DNA from: Athripsodes cinereus
Taxonomy: Eukaryota > Arthropoda > Insecta > Trichoptera > Leptoceridae
Assembly (NCBI GenBank): GCA_947579605.1
Contig: OX388329.1
Location: forward strand, 24,818,299-24,882,298
Direction of reading: 5' to 3'
DNA length: 64,000 bases
The notes under the pieces were generated by a model. The model saw only the letters and a program-made list of their open reading frames with translations, searched no databases and was not told where the DNA came from. Below, piece by piece: positions 55,426 to 64,000 of the stretch. Within the stretch, counting starts at the first letter, position 1; each line of letters begins with the position of its first letter. The position numbers and the translations under genes were made by a program.

Positions 55426-55874
55426 CAAGGATGCACAAACTTATAGGGAACAGGGGCTACTCGGGAAGATTATGAGCCAAGGACGGGCCGCTATAAGAAA
55501 TGCACACACAATAAAATTTCTACCTCCCCCCCGTCACTGAATTTTCAAATGGCATAGGAAATTAAAATATTTCGAAAACTCCTCGGTAATATTTTCCCGC
55601 AATCCCTTTTCTACAATGTATCAGATATTTGTACCGATTGTTTGTATCAATGCCGAAGGATACTAAAACTGTTAAGTGTTTAAATTTCTATTCCCCTCGT
55701 CGCCGAATTTGAAATATTTCAAAAACTCCTCAGTTTTACTTGAATTATCCGGTACTTTTAGTGAATATCCGATTATCTCTGGTATTGACAATTTTTTTAT
55801 ATTATATTCTCTATCCGCAGATATACCGACCATGGGCCGCATGCGGCCCGCGGGTCTCGGTTTTTGCATCGCTG
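55426..55874. mobile_element. hAT-type MITE, 8-bp TSD gcttagag
   Basis: Perfect TSD at 55418-55425 and 55875-55882. Ends CAAGGATGCACAAAC and (reverse complement) CAGCGATGCAAAAAC. The interior holds two reverse-oriented copies of an about 110-bp module (55500-55650 and 55680-55770) shared with the neighbouring hATs. Confidence 0.92.
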
Positions 55875-55882
55875 GCTTAGAG

Positions 55883-56640
55883 CAAAGGTGGCCAACCCAC
55901 GGCCCGTTGGATGATTACTTGTGGCCCGCGAAGCATATGCACACTTTTTTTTATCATAGTTGGTACAAGTACCCGTTACTTTTTTGTAAGAGGTATTTTG
56001 AGAAAATATTCTTAAAGAAAATGTAGGAGATTTGAAACATTTCAAATTCCTACACCATTTGGAAAATGTGGCGATGGAGAGGGGGGAGGGGAGGGGTAGA
56101 AATTTTGAAAGGTGAAGTAAAATTATTTATTTATTTATTTATTTACATATATTCACGGCGTTAGCCTTTAACATGTTAACAATCAAATCAAAATAGAGAA
56201 CAACAACATGAAAAAAAAATACAATTAATGTGTCGAATCAAAAATAGTCATTCTGATAAAATAATGTATATGAGACAATTCTTATAAATGTGACAAACTA
56301 AAATATTCGAACAGGTCATTTTAAATAGAGGATTCATAAATATATAGTCATACAGGCAAAAAAAGAGCAATAAGATAATTATTATTTGTCAACCAATAAT
56401 ACTTAAAAATTCAATGTCAATAGAGGATTAATATTTATTGTCAAACAGGTACAAGTGTAAGTGAGATAAATATTATATATGTCAATCTAAAATATTCAAT
56501 AAGTCATTTTAATTAGAGAAATTATAATTGGAACATTGTTTAATAAGATTTTAAGTCACATAATGAAGTATATTATTGTACGGTCCGGTAGGAAATCTCA
56601 TTTTTAAAATTCGATCCGGCTACTGAAAAGGTTGGGTTTT
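55883..56640. mobile_element. hAT-type MITE adjoining the previous one
   Basis: Left end CAAAGGTGGCCAACCCACGG starts right after the TSD of the preceding element. The right end (ccggctactgaaaaggttggg) matches the right end of the element at 57999-58299. It carries the shared module at 55995-56110. A LINE tail insertion (56121-56560) splits it. Its own TSD is not readable, so the right terminus may be eroded. Confidence 0.8.
56121..56560 (-). mobile_element. LINE 3' end inserted in the hAT MITE
   Basis: (TTTA)n then 'acatatattcacggcgttag' and low-complexity 3'-UTR-like sequence. The same break in the related MITE at 58210-58235 is uninterrupted, which places the insertion precisely. No ORF. 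Confidence 0.7.
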
Positions 56641-57339
56641 ACAAGTGATTGTTTACGTGTGTGCATGATAGCTGCAGTTTGAATGTAAGTGTTTAAAAAA
56701 GAGTACAAAAGAACGATTTGGAAAACAAAGCTTGGTTACGAATGTTTGGAGCAAGTAAGCGAATATGTATATTTGGGAAGTTTGTTCGCGAGGGATGGTA
56801 AGATACGATAGAGACATTAAAGAAAGAATGTGGTCAGCATTATAATGAACAAAGCATTTCACAACAGTAATGTTCGAACATGGTAAAAATGCTGGTGCAC
56901 AATTATACTATTCTGGTATCATTACTTATGTATGCAAGCGAAACATGGGCGTGGTTGAAGAAGAATGAAGGTAGAATAAATGTAATAAAGATGCGAATGC
57001 TGAAAAGTACGGTTGGTAAAACGTTGCGTGATAGACTGAGGAATGAAGATATTAGAAGAATGAGCGGATGCAAGACGGACGTTTTGAATAGAATGCGTGT
57101 AAATAAGTTGCAATGATTTGGTCATGTGGTGCAAACGGACGAGGAAAGGATGACAAAAGGATACACCTAACTGAAGAAGGGGATCTGAGAATAATATTCT
57201 TTAGGACGGCCGAAATTGACGTGTGTGTATGAGAAATTGTATGAATGTAGAAGCGAAAAAAGTATGCAAGAATAGGTCTATATGGCGTTCCGTTTTCCCT
57301 ACCTACCTCACTTGGGATATAGCGTGTGGGTATAGATAG

Positions 57340-57719
57340 TAGTGGTGTAACGAATATTCGTATTCGCGAATATTCGCATATTTCAAACTATTCGCATTCG
57401 CGAAAAAATATCCGAATGTTTTGCGAATATTATTTTGGTAATAAAGTATCGGATATTCGGTAAAAGTACCGGATACTTACCCGGTACATTGTAGAAAAAG
57501 GTACTGCAAGAAAATATTCTTTAAGAAAACCGAGGAGTTTAGAAATATTTTAAATTCCTATACCATTTTCAAAATTCGGCGACGGAGGGGTAAAAATTTT
57601 AATGATTGGGTAATTGTAGAAATCTAAGCAAGTCAATATTCGCTATTTGCATTCGCATTCGCGAATGTCGGCAACAAGTATTCGCGAATATTCAAAATCA
57701 CACATTCGTTACATCACTA
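57340..57719. mobile_element. hAT-type MITE (TAGTGGTGTAACGAAT ends), 8-bp TSD
   Basis: Perfect TSD atagatag (57332-57339 and 57720-57727) within the TATAG tail of the decayed LINE. Ends TAGTGGTGTAACGAAT and (reverse complement) TAGTGATGTAACGAAT. Sub-terminal arrays of attcgcgaatattcgc give strong secondary structure. Contains the shared module at about 57505-57610. Confidence 0.93.
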
Positions 57720-57832
57720 ATAGATAGATAGAACATAAGATTCCAAGCATTACCTACTGCATTGGGTTCCTCCAGTGTAAAAAAAATATATATTTTACTT
57801 ACATATATTTAAAAATATTTATTTTTATTTTA

Positions 57833-57973
57833 GTGACAAGATGACAAAGGGTAGAAGACGAAGGAATCAAAAGAAGAAGAAAAGGAACACTAAGGTGAAA
57901 CGTGAAACTAAAAAACCGCCGATTAAGGTCGTCGATGAGCCGGTCACATTCAGTGTTGGAACAGATTCAGATT
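57833..57973 (+). CDS. Coding exon with basic N-terminus, start of the acidic-repeat gene
   Basis: Preceded by a good acceptor (atttttattttag|TGACAAG) and followed by a consensus donor (GATT|GTAAGTG, GT at 57974). ATG 57841 in the context gacaagATGa opens MTKGRRRRNQKKKKRNTKVK, then RETKKPPIKVVDEPVTFSVG and TDSD: 44 codons plus one base (phase 1). The first about 30 residues are very basic with clustered Arg/Lys, compatible with a nuclear or nucleolar localisation signal; there is no signal peptide. Phase matches the exons at 59154 and 62800. A hAT MITE sits 25 bp into the following intron. Family not recognised. Reading through the donor gives MITE-encoded sequence, so splicing is the more reasonable model. 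Confidence 0.6.
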
Positions 57974-57998
57974 GTAAGTGTCTAGATATTGTCTATTT

Positions 57999-58299
57999 GG
58001 CCAACCCGCGGCCCGGTGCCTGCTTGTGGCCCGCGAAGTACCTATATGAAGACTTTTTTATTAATAGTTGGTTCAAATACCCGAAGAAAGTTATTCGGAG
58101 AAAATACTCTCAAAGAAAACCGAGGAGTATGCAAAACATTTCAAATTTCTATACCTACCATTTTGAAAATTTGAAGACGGGGGGGGGGCATAAATTTTAA
58201 GGTGAAGTAAAATAATTATATGGATTATATTGTTGTGGCCCGGTAGGAAGTATCATTTCTAAAATTTGGCCCGGCTGCTGGAAAGGTTGGCCACCCATG
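57999..58299. mobile_element. hAT-type MITE in the first coding intron
   Basis: Perfect 8-bp TSD gtctattt (57991-57998 and 58300-58307). The right end (reverse complement CATGGGTGGCCAACCTTTCC) is full; the left starts at GGCCAACCCGCGG, so the outermost seven bases are missing. It is the same family as 55883-56640 and carries the shared module at about 58090-58200. Confidence 0.9.
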
Positions 58300-58497
58300 G
58301 TCTATTTCTTATTTTATTTTATCAACCTAATTCCGTTCTCTTTTAGACTCCTGTCCCTTCCCCATTCGTTTTTGTATTCTATTTAATCGCTTATTTTTGT
58401 TTAATAAGCCTATATATTTATATGTGTATGCTTATTTCATAAATTTCAATAGATTTTTTGCATATATATATATATATATATTTTAAATTGTATTTTT

Positions 58498-58630
58498 AGG
58501 TCAATTGGAATTAGATTGCGCCTTTGCGATAAATTCGCCCTCTGTTTTGATTGTGTTTAATTTGAGTGCATTCCTCTATTGTTTGTATTGCGATCAATCT
58601 ACAGTTAATTATGATTAAATAAATAAATAC
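58498..58630 (+). repeat. LINE-tail family copy (spacer-A)
   Basis: 'ggtcaattggaattagattg', 'tgcgataaattcgccctctg', ending 'gattaaataaataaatac'. Confidence 0.8.
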
Positions 58631-58822
58631 AGTTTGTGTGTTATTCCTGCTTATTTAATACTAATTTCATTAAACTTAAATGTTTAAAAAATAATTTCTT
58701 TATGTCGTGTTAAATTCCTTGTAGGGCATGCAGTGTAGACAGGAAGCCAATGTGATCTACATTTATAATTTTTTTGCGCTCCCTGAATTTATTCAAAACC
58801 GTTTAGTTAACCATCCAACCCA

Positions 58823-59065
58823 GTACGGCATCTCCCACAAGTGGAATAACCAGCGGACCAACTGCTTGTAATAAACATACAGTCATGGAGTACATATTTC
58901 ACCCCAATTAAAAAAAAAAACTTACAGTCATCCTCTCTATGCCAATAATAGTTATGACATTCAGGAATATGTTAAATGTCATAAAACACGATGTTTTACG
59001 AATATCCGCTTTTTCAGGGCACTTAAACTCATAGGAAAGACTAGGAGGCCGTTATTTACCTGGAA
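58823..59065 (-). repeat. SINE copy, minus strand
   Basis: 'acggcatctcccacaagtgg', 'aactgcttgtaataaacata', 'cctctctatgccaataatag', 'tttcagggcacttaaactca'. Ends about 90 bp before the acidic exon. Confidence 0.85.
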
Positions 59066-59153
59066 TTTAAAAGGGTTGATGCAGACCATTTGTGCACCTA
59101 TATAATTTACTTGTCTCAATAGTTAAGTATTTATTTGCGTTCTCTTATTTTAG

Positions 59154-60698
59154 ATGAAGACATCAATGAAAACATCGATAAAGACAATGAAGAAGACAAC
59201 TATCAAGACAACAATGAAGACATCGACGAAGAAACCGTTGTAAACACCGATAAAGACAACGATGTAGATATCGATGACGAAATCGACGAAGACAACTATG
59301 AAGACACTGATGAAGACATCGACGAAGAAACCCAAGTAAATACCGATAAAGACAACGATGAAGAAATAGATGAAGACAACGATGAAGAAATAGATGAAGA
59401 CAACTATGAAGACGACGATGAAAACATTGACGAAGAAATCGATGAAGACAATGATGAAGATATCAACGAAGACAACTATGAAAATAATGACGAACACAAC
59501 GATGGAGACAACGAAGACAGCGATGAAGATAACGATGTGGACATCGATGAAGAAATAGATGAGGACAATTATGAAGACAACTATGAAGACAATGATGAAG
59601 ACAATTATGAAGACAACGACGAAAACAATGATGAAGACAGCTATGAAGACAACCATGAAGTCAACGATGAAGACAACGATGAATACATCGATGAAGAAAT
59701 CGATGAACACAACTATGAAGACAGCGATGAAAACATCGACGAAGAAATCGAAGAAGACAACTATGAAGACGACGATGAAAACATTGACGAAGAAATCGAT
59801 GAAGACAATGATGAAGATATCAACGAAGACAACTATGAAGATAATGACGAACACAACGATGGAGACAACGAAGACAGCGATGAAGATAACGATGTGGACA
59901 TCGATGAAGAAATATATGAGGACAATTATGAAGACAACTATGAAGACAATTATGAATATAACGATGAAGACAATGATGAAGACAGCTATGAAGACAACCA
60001 TGAAGTCAACGATGAAGACAACGATGAAGACATTGATGAAGAAATCTATGAAGACATTGATGAAGAAATAGATGAGGACAATTATGAAGACAACGACGAA
60101 GACAATTATGAAGACAACGATGAAGACAATGATGAAGACAGCTATGAAGACAACCATGAAGTCAACGATGAAGACAACGATGAAGACATTGATGAAGAAA
60201 TCGATGAAGAAATAGATGAGGACAATTATGAAGACAACGACGAAGACAATTATGAAGACAACGATGAAGACAATGATGAAGACAGCTATGAAGACAACCA
60301 TGAAGTCAACGATGAAGACAACGATGAAGACATTGATGAAGAAATCGATGAAGACAACGATGAAAACATCGACGAAGAAATCGATGAAGACAACTATGAA
60401 GACAACGATGAAAACATCGACGAAGAAATTGATGAAGACAATGATGAAGATATCAACGAAGACAATTATGAAGACAATGATGAAGACAACGACAAAGACA
60501 ACTATGAAGACATCGATGAAGATATCGGTGAAAACATCGATGAAGACATCGGTGAGGACAATGATGAAGACAACGATAAAGACACCGATGTAGACATCAA
60601 TGAAGACACTGATGCAGACATCAATGAAGACAACGATGAAGATTCCGATGAAGAGTTTGACTTTGAAAAAATTGAGGCGCTTGTACAGGAGCTAAACA
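59154..60698 (+). CDS. Large exon encoding Asp/Glu/Asn-rich repetitive protein
   Basis: Acceptor cttattttag at 59153; the first codon is completed by the T left from the exon at 57973. There are about 514 codons to a consensus donor AACA|GTATGTC (GT 60699-60700), also phase 1. About 470 residues are built from DEDN, DEDI, EEID and NYED steps encoded by imperfect GATGAAGACAAC units. Larger blocks recur: DSYEDNHEVNDEDND starts near 59637, 59981, 60137 and 60281, and a 119-codon block at 59411 recurs at 59768. The C-terminal 25 codons (DFEKIEALVQELNS) lose the repeat. If the donor is not used, the frame continues as an amphipathic segment (SEDIREGFAALSESLEELCL) and a hydrophobic stretch (WCLIIFFII) to a stop at 60844, which would make a tail-anchored protein. 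The charge suggests Ca2+ or basic-protein binding, but that is only a guess. The frame is open for 1.7 kb despite the repeats, which argues for selection. Confidence 0.6.
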
Positions 60699-60844
60699 GT
60701 ATGTCAGAAGATATCCGTGAAGGGTTTGCAGCTCTATCGGAAAGTCTCGAAGAGTTGTGCTTGACTTATATGCATTGGTGCCTAATCATCTTTTTCATTA
60801 TTAATTCTAAAGATTATAAGTCATATGTAAATCGTAACAAATAG

Positions 60845-62799
60845 GTAGATTTTACGTTATTTACTTGAATGGTTTGTATTTTGTACAGGGAATATTGTCA
60901 ATCCATAATATGTTTCTTTTTATACCGATACCTCCGCTGAAGGTTTCACATTGATTTGATTTTATATAACTTTCTTGATTCAAACATTTCTCATAGGAAT
61001 TGGAAATGTCGACTCAGGGTTAAAGAGAGCGCTTTATCAAGCCTCGATGTCGTTTCACAAATACCTAATTAATACATATTACGGATAGGATGGACTAACG
61101 GTTAACATATTCATATTGAATTTGAGGGTCGTGTGTTCGATACCCGGAACGAGCGGAATGATTCGATTTGGCGAAATTAAATTGATGTAAATAATTTGAA
61201 TGGTTATTACATAAAAATGATCAATATCCACACTTCTGAACAAGTACAATCTAGTTTCAGGCATTTGATTGTTTCAGTTTAGCAATTCACGTTCTATTTA
61301 TTGCTTATTTGTTAGAATTTCTGAACAAAATATGTTCTTATTAAGACGCACTTGTTTTTTTATACTTGTTAAGTATATTTAATGCAAAAATATGATTTCC
61401 AAATAGAAGAAAATTTGCCCTTAACATAATAAATAGTAAAAGTATTTGTTTTTTATTAGACAAATTTGTACTCAATAATTTATTTATTTATTTCAATATA
61501 CGGATAATGATAATTATTTTTAACAATTCAAAGGTGTTTGAGTTTATACAGCATAAAGCTATTTTAAATTTTAAGTAAACAAAAAATATTTAACACTAAT
61601 TTCCACTACGTAATACATACATTTCGCTTCATTTTATTTTCCCTGAAGACACCTACAAGCATTGGCGAAAATGTTTGAATTTAATATCGGAAATAGTAGA
61701 AATTAAAGTATTTAAAAATATTTTTATTTTTTGTTTAAGCATAATTGTTTATGATCATTTTCCTCTTTTAAATGCTATACGAGTATTTAGTTCATTTAGT
61801 TTTCTTATAATTCTTGATATAATGTTAACTTACAATTTTTCTAGTTCTTACAAGTTCCTTCAATTAATTATATTATACCTCAAAGCATATCAGTTCTATC
61901 AGAAAACACCTAAAGAATTATAATATAATAACTATAAATAAGAAAAATACATCATAGTTTGACATTGTTATTTTATATGCTCTCTAGTTATTTTATTTTA
62001 TTTGGTTTTCCTGTTCCATCTAAAATGTAACTGTAATATTATATATTTTATTTTTTAAGTTATAAAATTTGATTATTATTCGTTTCTTTTTCTTTTTTTC
62101 TGATTTCTATATTATTTATCTTAAACTTTTGAATATCACATGTTCAAAGCATGTAAATCTAAAATATTAGATAAACATCTAAATAGCATCATTTATATTA
62201 TTTACTTATACAATAATTATCTTCTGTTGAACATAAGCCTTTCCAATATAATTTCCAGACTTTGTAAAAAACTTCATAAAGTTATGAAGTGTCTAGTAAT
62301 GCCCTCAGAGTACCTATTTCCTAACAATTTTTATACTTTTGACACATTATTTATCTTTTATGCATACCACTAAATATAAATAATAAAGTTCCTTTTTAAA
62401 AAATTGTGTTTTATTTTGTCTAATATTATGAATAATGTATGTATTTTTGTATATATGTTCACTTTGTGAATGTATTTTTTTTAAAAGGTAAATTTCTTAT
62501 TGAAAATACATTTTATAACAGCTTTTTATCGTATTTAGTAGTCTAAGCACATGGATGCGTGAACCTGTAAGGTCGCCATTTTGACTTCCCATTTATTTTT
62601 CATTTTCAGAGTTTAAAACAAGCTAAATATGTATATATCTCTCTTTGAAACCTGCATCAGATAAATGATTACCTACCTAAAAATAGGTATCAGATGTTTG
62701 TAGAAATCGGGATATCGAGGAAACAGTGTTATTATTAGTGACAACTATAGCTTCCAACACAAAGCGTTCTTTCTGATTTCTTTATTGATATCCTTTCAG
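60845..62799. other. AT-rich DNA, probably intronic or intergenic
   Basis: Holds a SINE-like head (61079-61165) and a (TTTA)n LINE-tail candidate at about 61474. Short ORFs at 61675 and 62140 lack domains. A possible poly-A signal, aataaa, occurs near 62380. Confidence 0.45.
61079..61165 (+). repeat. tRNA-like SINE head, third type
   Basis: 'atggactaacggttaacata' (box A-like) and 'gtgttcgatacccggaa' (box B-like) at the right spacing; no recognised body. Confidence 0.5.
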
Positions 62800-62891
62800 A
62801 TAATTCTTCGGCAATCTATCTCGGACCTGCTTTCAAACTTGTTGTTCCCGAACCACTGAACAAAGCATTTATCAACCATGGATGGGAATAG
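62800..62891 (+). CDS. Candidate coding exon (possibly terminal)
   Basis: A strong polypyrimidine tract and acceptor (tgatatcctttcag, AG 62798-62799) precede an open frame of phase 1: NSSAIYLGPAFKLVVPEPLN then KAFINHGWE and a TAG at 62889-62891. The codon composition looks more coding than the surrounding DNA. The phase fits the donors at 57973 and 60698, so it could be the last exon of the acidic-repeat gene, with or without the acidic exon. The stop coincides with a weak donor (AATAG|GTTTG). I do not recognise the sequence. Confidence 0.35.
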
Positions 62892-63218
62892 GTTTGAGAG
62901 AGGTTTTATTCGTTTGTGGAATAGAGGATACGATTTATTTGACGATTTCCTTACAACTTTTGACATTCCACGCGTTGCGAGTATTTCTTTTTATGACGTT
63001 CAAGTATGTAAGGTATGTTAATAGTACCTGAAAATGCAGACTAAAGGTTTCAAGGGGTCCGTATTTATCCATTATAGTTGAGTCTCCGACTGATTCAGAA
63101 ATACAAGATGTCCAAGATAACATTTTTCCGTTATAGACGATTTTAAAACCTGTAAAGATCGTAAATACCGTTAATATTATTGGTTTCTGAGATATTTAGA
63201 TTCTTTTTCATCTTACAG

Positions 63219-63399
63219 CTCTCCTACTTTACCTGCTCGCTGCTATATAACTACGGAGGTGCAGCAGTTGGGTTTATGCTTTGGGTGCCGGCTTATATAA
63301 TCGAAATGTACCAATACTACAGGAATATGGTGTATTGCCGTGTCGACGTTGCCACCGATGTCATCAGGAGACACTGCGCCGGAGAACTCCGCTTTGAGG
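63219..63399 (+). CDS. Candidate coding exon with a hydrophobic segment
   Basis: Acceptor ttttcatcttacag (AG 63217-63218) and donor TGAGG|GTAAATAT (GT 63400-63401) flank a 60-codon open frame, phase 0 in and phase 1 out: LSYFTCSLLYNYGGAAVGFM then LWVPAYIIEMYQYYRNMVYC and RVDVATDVIRRHCAGELRFE. The first about 30 residues are hydrophobic enough for a membrane segment, followed by a mixed-charge cytosolic-like part. GC content is visibly higher than in flanking DNA. The gene must continue beyond the window. Its phase does not match the exon at 62800 or 59154 directly, so it is either a different gene or an exon is missing between them. Confidence 0.45.
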
Positions 63400-63639
63400 G
63401 TAAATATCTGCAATTATTATTCTTTGTTAACACATGCCCGAACTCACCTTCAAAGGTGGCACTAAGTATATACCATTTGCTTGTTTTTTCTGATTACTTT
63501 TATAATTAGTTATTCTTAAAGGTTAGTTGAATATATCGTCTCTGCGATTCTTTGTACAAAATATTACATATTTTACCATGTTATATGTAACTCTATGGCT
63601 GAAAATACGATTTCAAATTACTTCTATTTGATCCCGTGG

Positions 63640-63885
63640 AGCACCCGGTAAAGAATTGGTCTCCCACTCTTCTGCGTAAGTTTTCGAGTGTCCTGTAAAA
63701 GGCAGGTGTTCGAAAAAAATAAGACATTTTACATCTTAAATTCAGCGATGAGGCTTGCCACCCATCCTGAATGTCTTGATTTTATATTGGCACGTAGAGG
63801 ACAGTTTGCATGTTTCTTACATGCAGCTGATCTGCTGGCTACCTCACTTGTGGGATATGCCGTGATGGTATAGTAGTAGTAGTAT
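63640..63885 (+). mobile_element. Main SINE family, reference copy
   Basis: Best-preserved copy of body and tail: 'ggtctcccactcttctgcgt', 'tcgagtgtcctgtaaaaggc', 'attcagcgatgaggcttgcc', 'catcctgaatgtcttgattt', 'ggcacgtagaggacagtttg', 'catgcagctgatctgctggc', 'acttgtgggatatgccgtga', ending tggtatag(tag)n. The tRNA-like head is best seen at 26459 and 37060. The last about 45 bp resemble the 3' end of the LINE at 33320-33381, including the TATAG-type tail. Confidence 0.9.
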
Positions 63886-64000
63886 AGTTCTATTTGACAT
63901 ATTAAACATTTTTCATTAATATCCCATTCACTTCCTTGCTGGACAATAAATTATTTATTTAAACAGGAGGCCATCTATCTACCTAGTAATATCACTTTGC

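Larger units (their letters stand above)
55280..57331 (+). pseudogene. Decayed copy of the 31-kb LINE, split by hAT insertions
   Basis: 55285-55417 holds the RT block ending with a YADD (55394-55405). 56641-57331 resumes at the exactly following codons ('gtgattgtttacgtgtgtgc') and continues through ASETWAWLKKNEGRINVIKM, VGKTLRDRLRNEDIRRMSGC, RMRVNKLQ, to the tail 'cctacctcacttgggatata'. The gap contains two hAT elements. There are many stops and frameshifts; it is clearly older than the copy at 31 kb. Confidence 0.92.

Noticed and set aside
59150..60301. 383-codon minus-strand ORF rich in Val/Phe/Ile
   Set aside because: It is the antisense shadow of the GATGAAGAC repeat on the + strand; no start context or splice signals.
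59559..60593. Plus-strand ORFs rich in Met/Lys/Thr
   Set aside because: Alternate frame of the same acidic repeat; ends without any non-repeat sequence.

Overview
The window looks like AT-rich, intron-rich insect nuclear DNA, saturated with transposable elements. The order is not resolved: a lepidopteran or hemipteran would both fit. There are no prokaryotic operons, rRNA genes or CRISPR arrays. Almost every recognisable coding stretch belongs to a dead or truncated mobile element. Identifications rest on translated motifs, paired terminal repeats and target-site duplications (TSDs) read directly from the sequence; no database was searched.

Layout. 0-7 kb is mostly anonymous AT-rich DNA with minus-strand SINEs, LINE scraps and a perfect 87-bp-arm inverted repeat (6254-6444). 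7.4-9.1 kb is a TTAA-flanked, internally deleted piggyBac with a LINE 3' end nested in it. 12.6-16.8 kb holds two copies of a long-TIR MITE and a LINE endonuclease fragment. 17.0-19.6 kb is a hAT element containing a second hAT that contains LINE fragments. 20-31 kb is sparse, with SINE and LINE 3' ends. 31.0-33.4 kb is a 5'-truncated non-LTR retrotransposon with a 563-bp internal tandem duplication, followed at 33.6-34.8 kb by an open reading frame for the C-terminal restriction-like endonuclease of a different LINE. 36.5-36.9 kb is a Helitron. 37-52 kb alternates SINEs, LINE tails and non-autonomous hATs, and includes a hammerhead-ribozyme-like motif at 47.4 kb. 55.3-58.3 kb is a decayed LINE interrupted by several hATs that share one internal module.

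The best candidate host gene is on the + strand from about 54 to 60.7 kb, perhaps to 63.4 kb. It consists of a possible 5' untranslated exon ending at 54159, a short coding exon with a very basic N-terminus (57833-57973), and a 1.5-kb exon encoding a highly repetitive Asp/Glu/Asn/Ile/Tyr protein (59154-60698). Splice phases agree. Two further candidate coding exons lie at 62800-62891 and 63219-63399. A possible divergent first exon lies on the minus strand at 52791-53030. I do not recognise the protein family.

Two relationships tie the repeats together. The commonest SINE ends in nearly the same 3' sequence as the LINE at 31-33.4 kb, suggesting the LINE mobilises it. Several hairpin-forming inverted repeats (6.3, 13.6, 37.9, 39.4 and 47.4 kb) carry variants of one hammerhead-like core, which suggests remnants of ribozyme-bearing retroelements such as Penelope-like elements.
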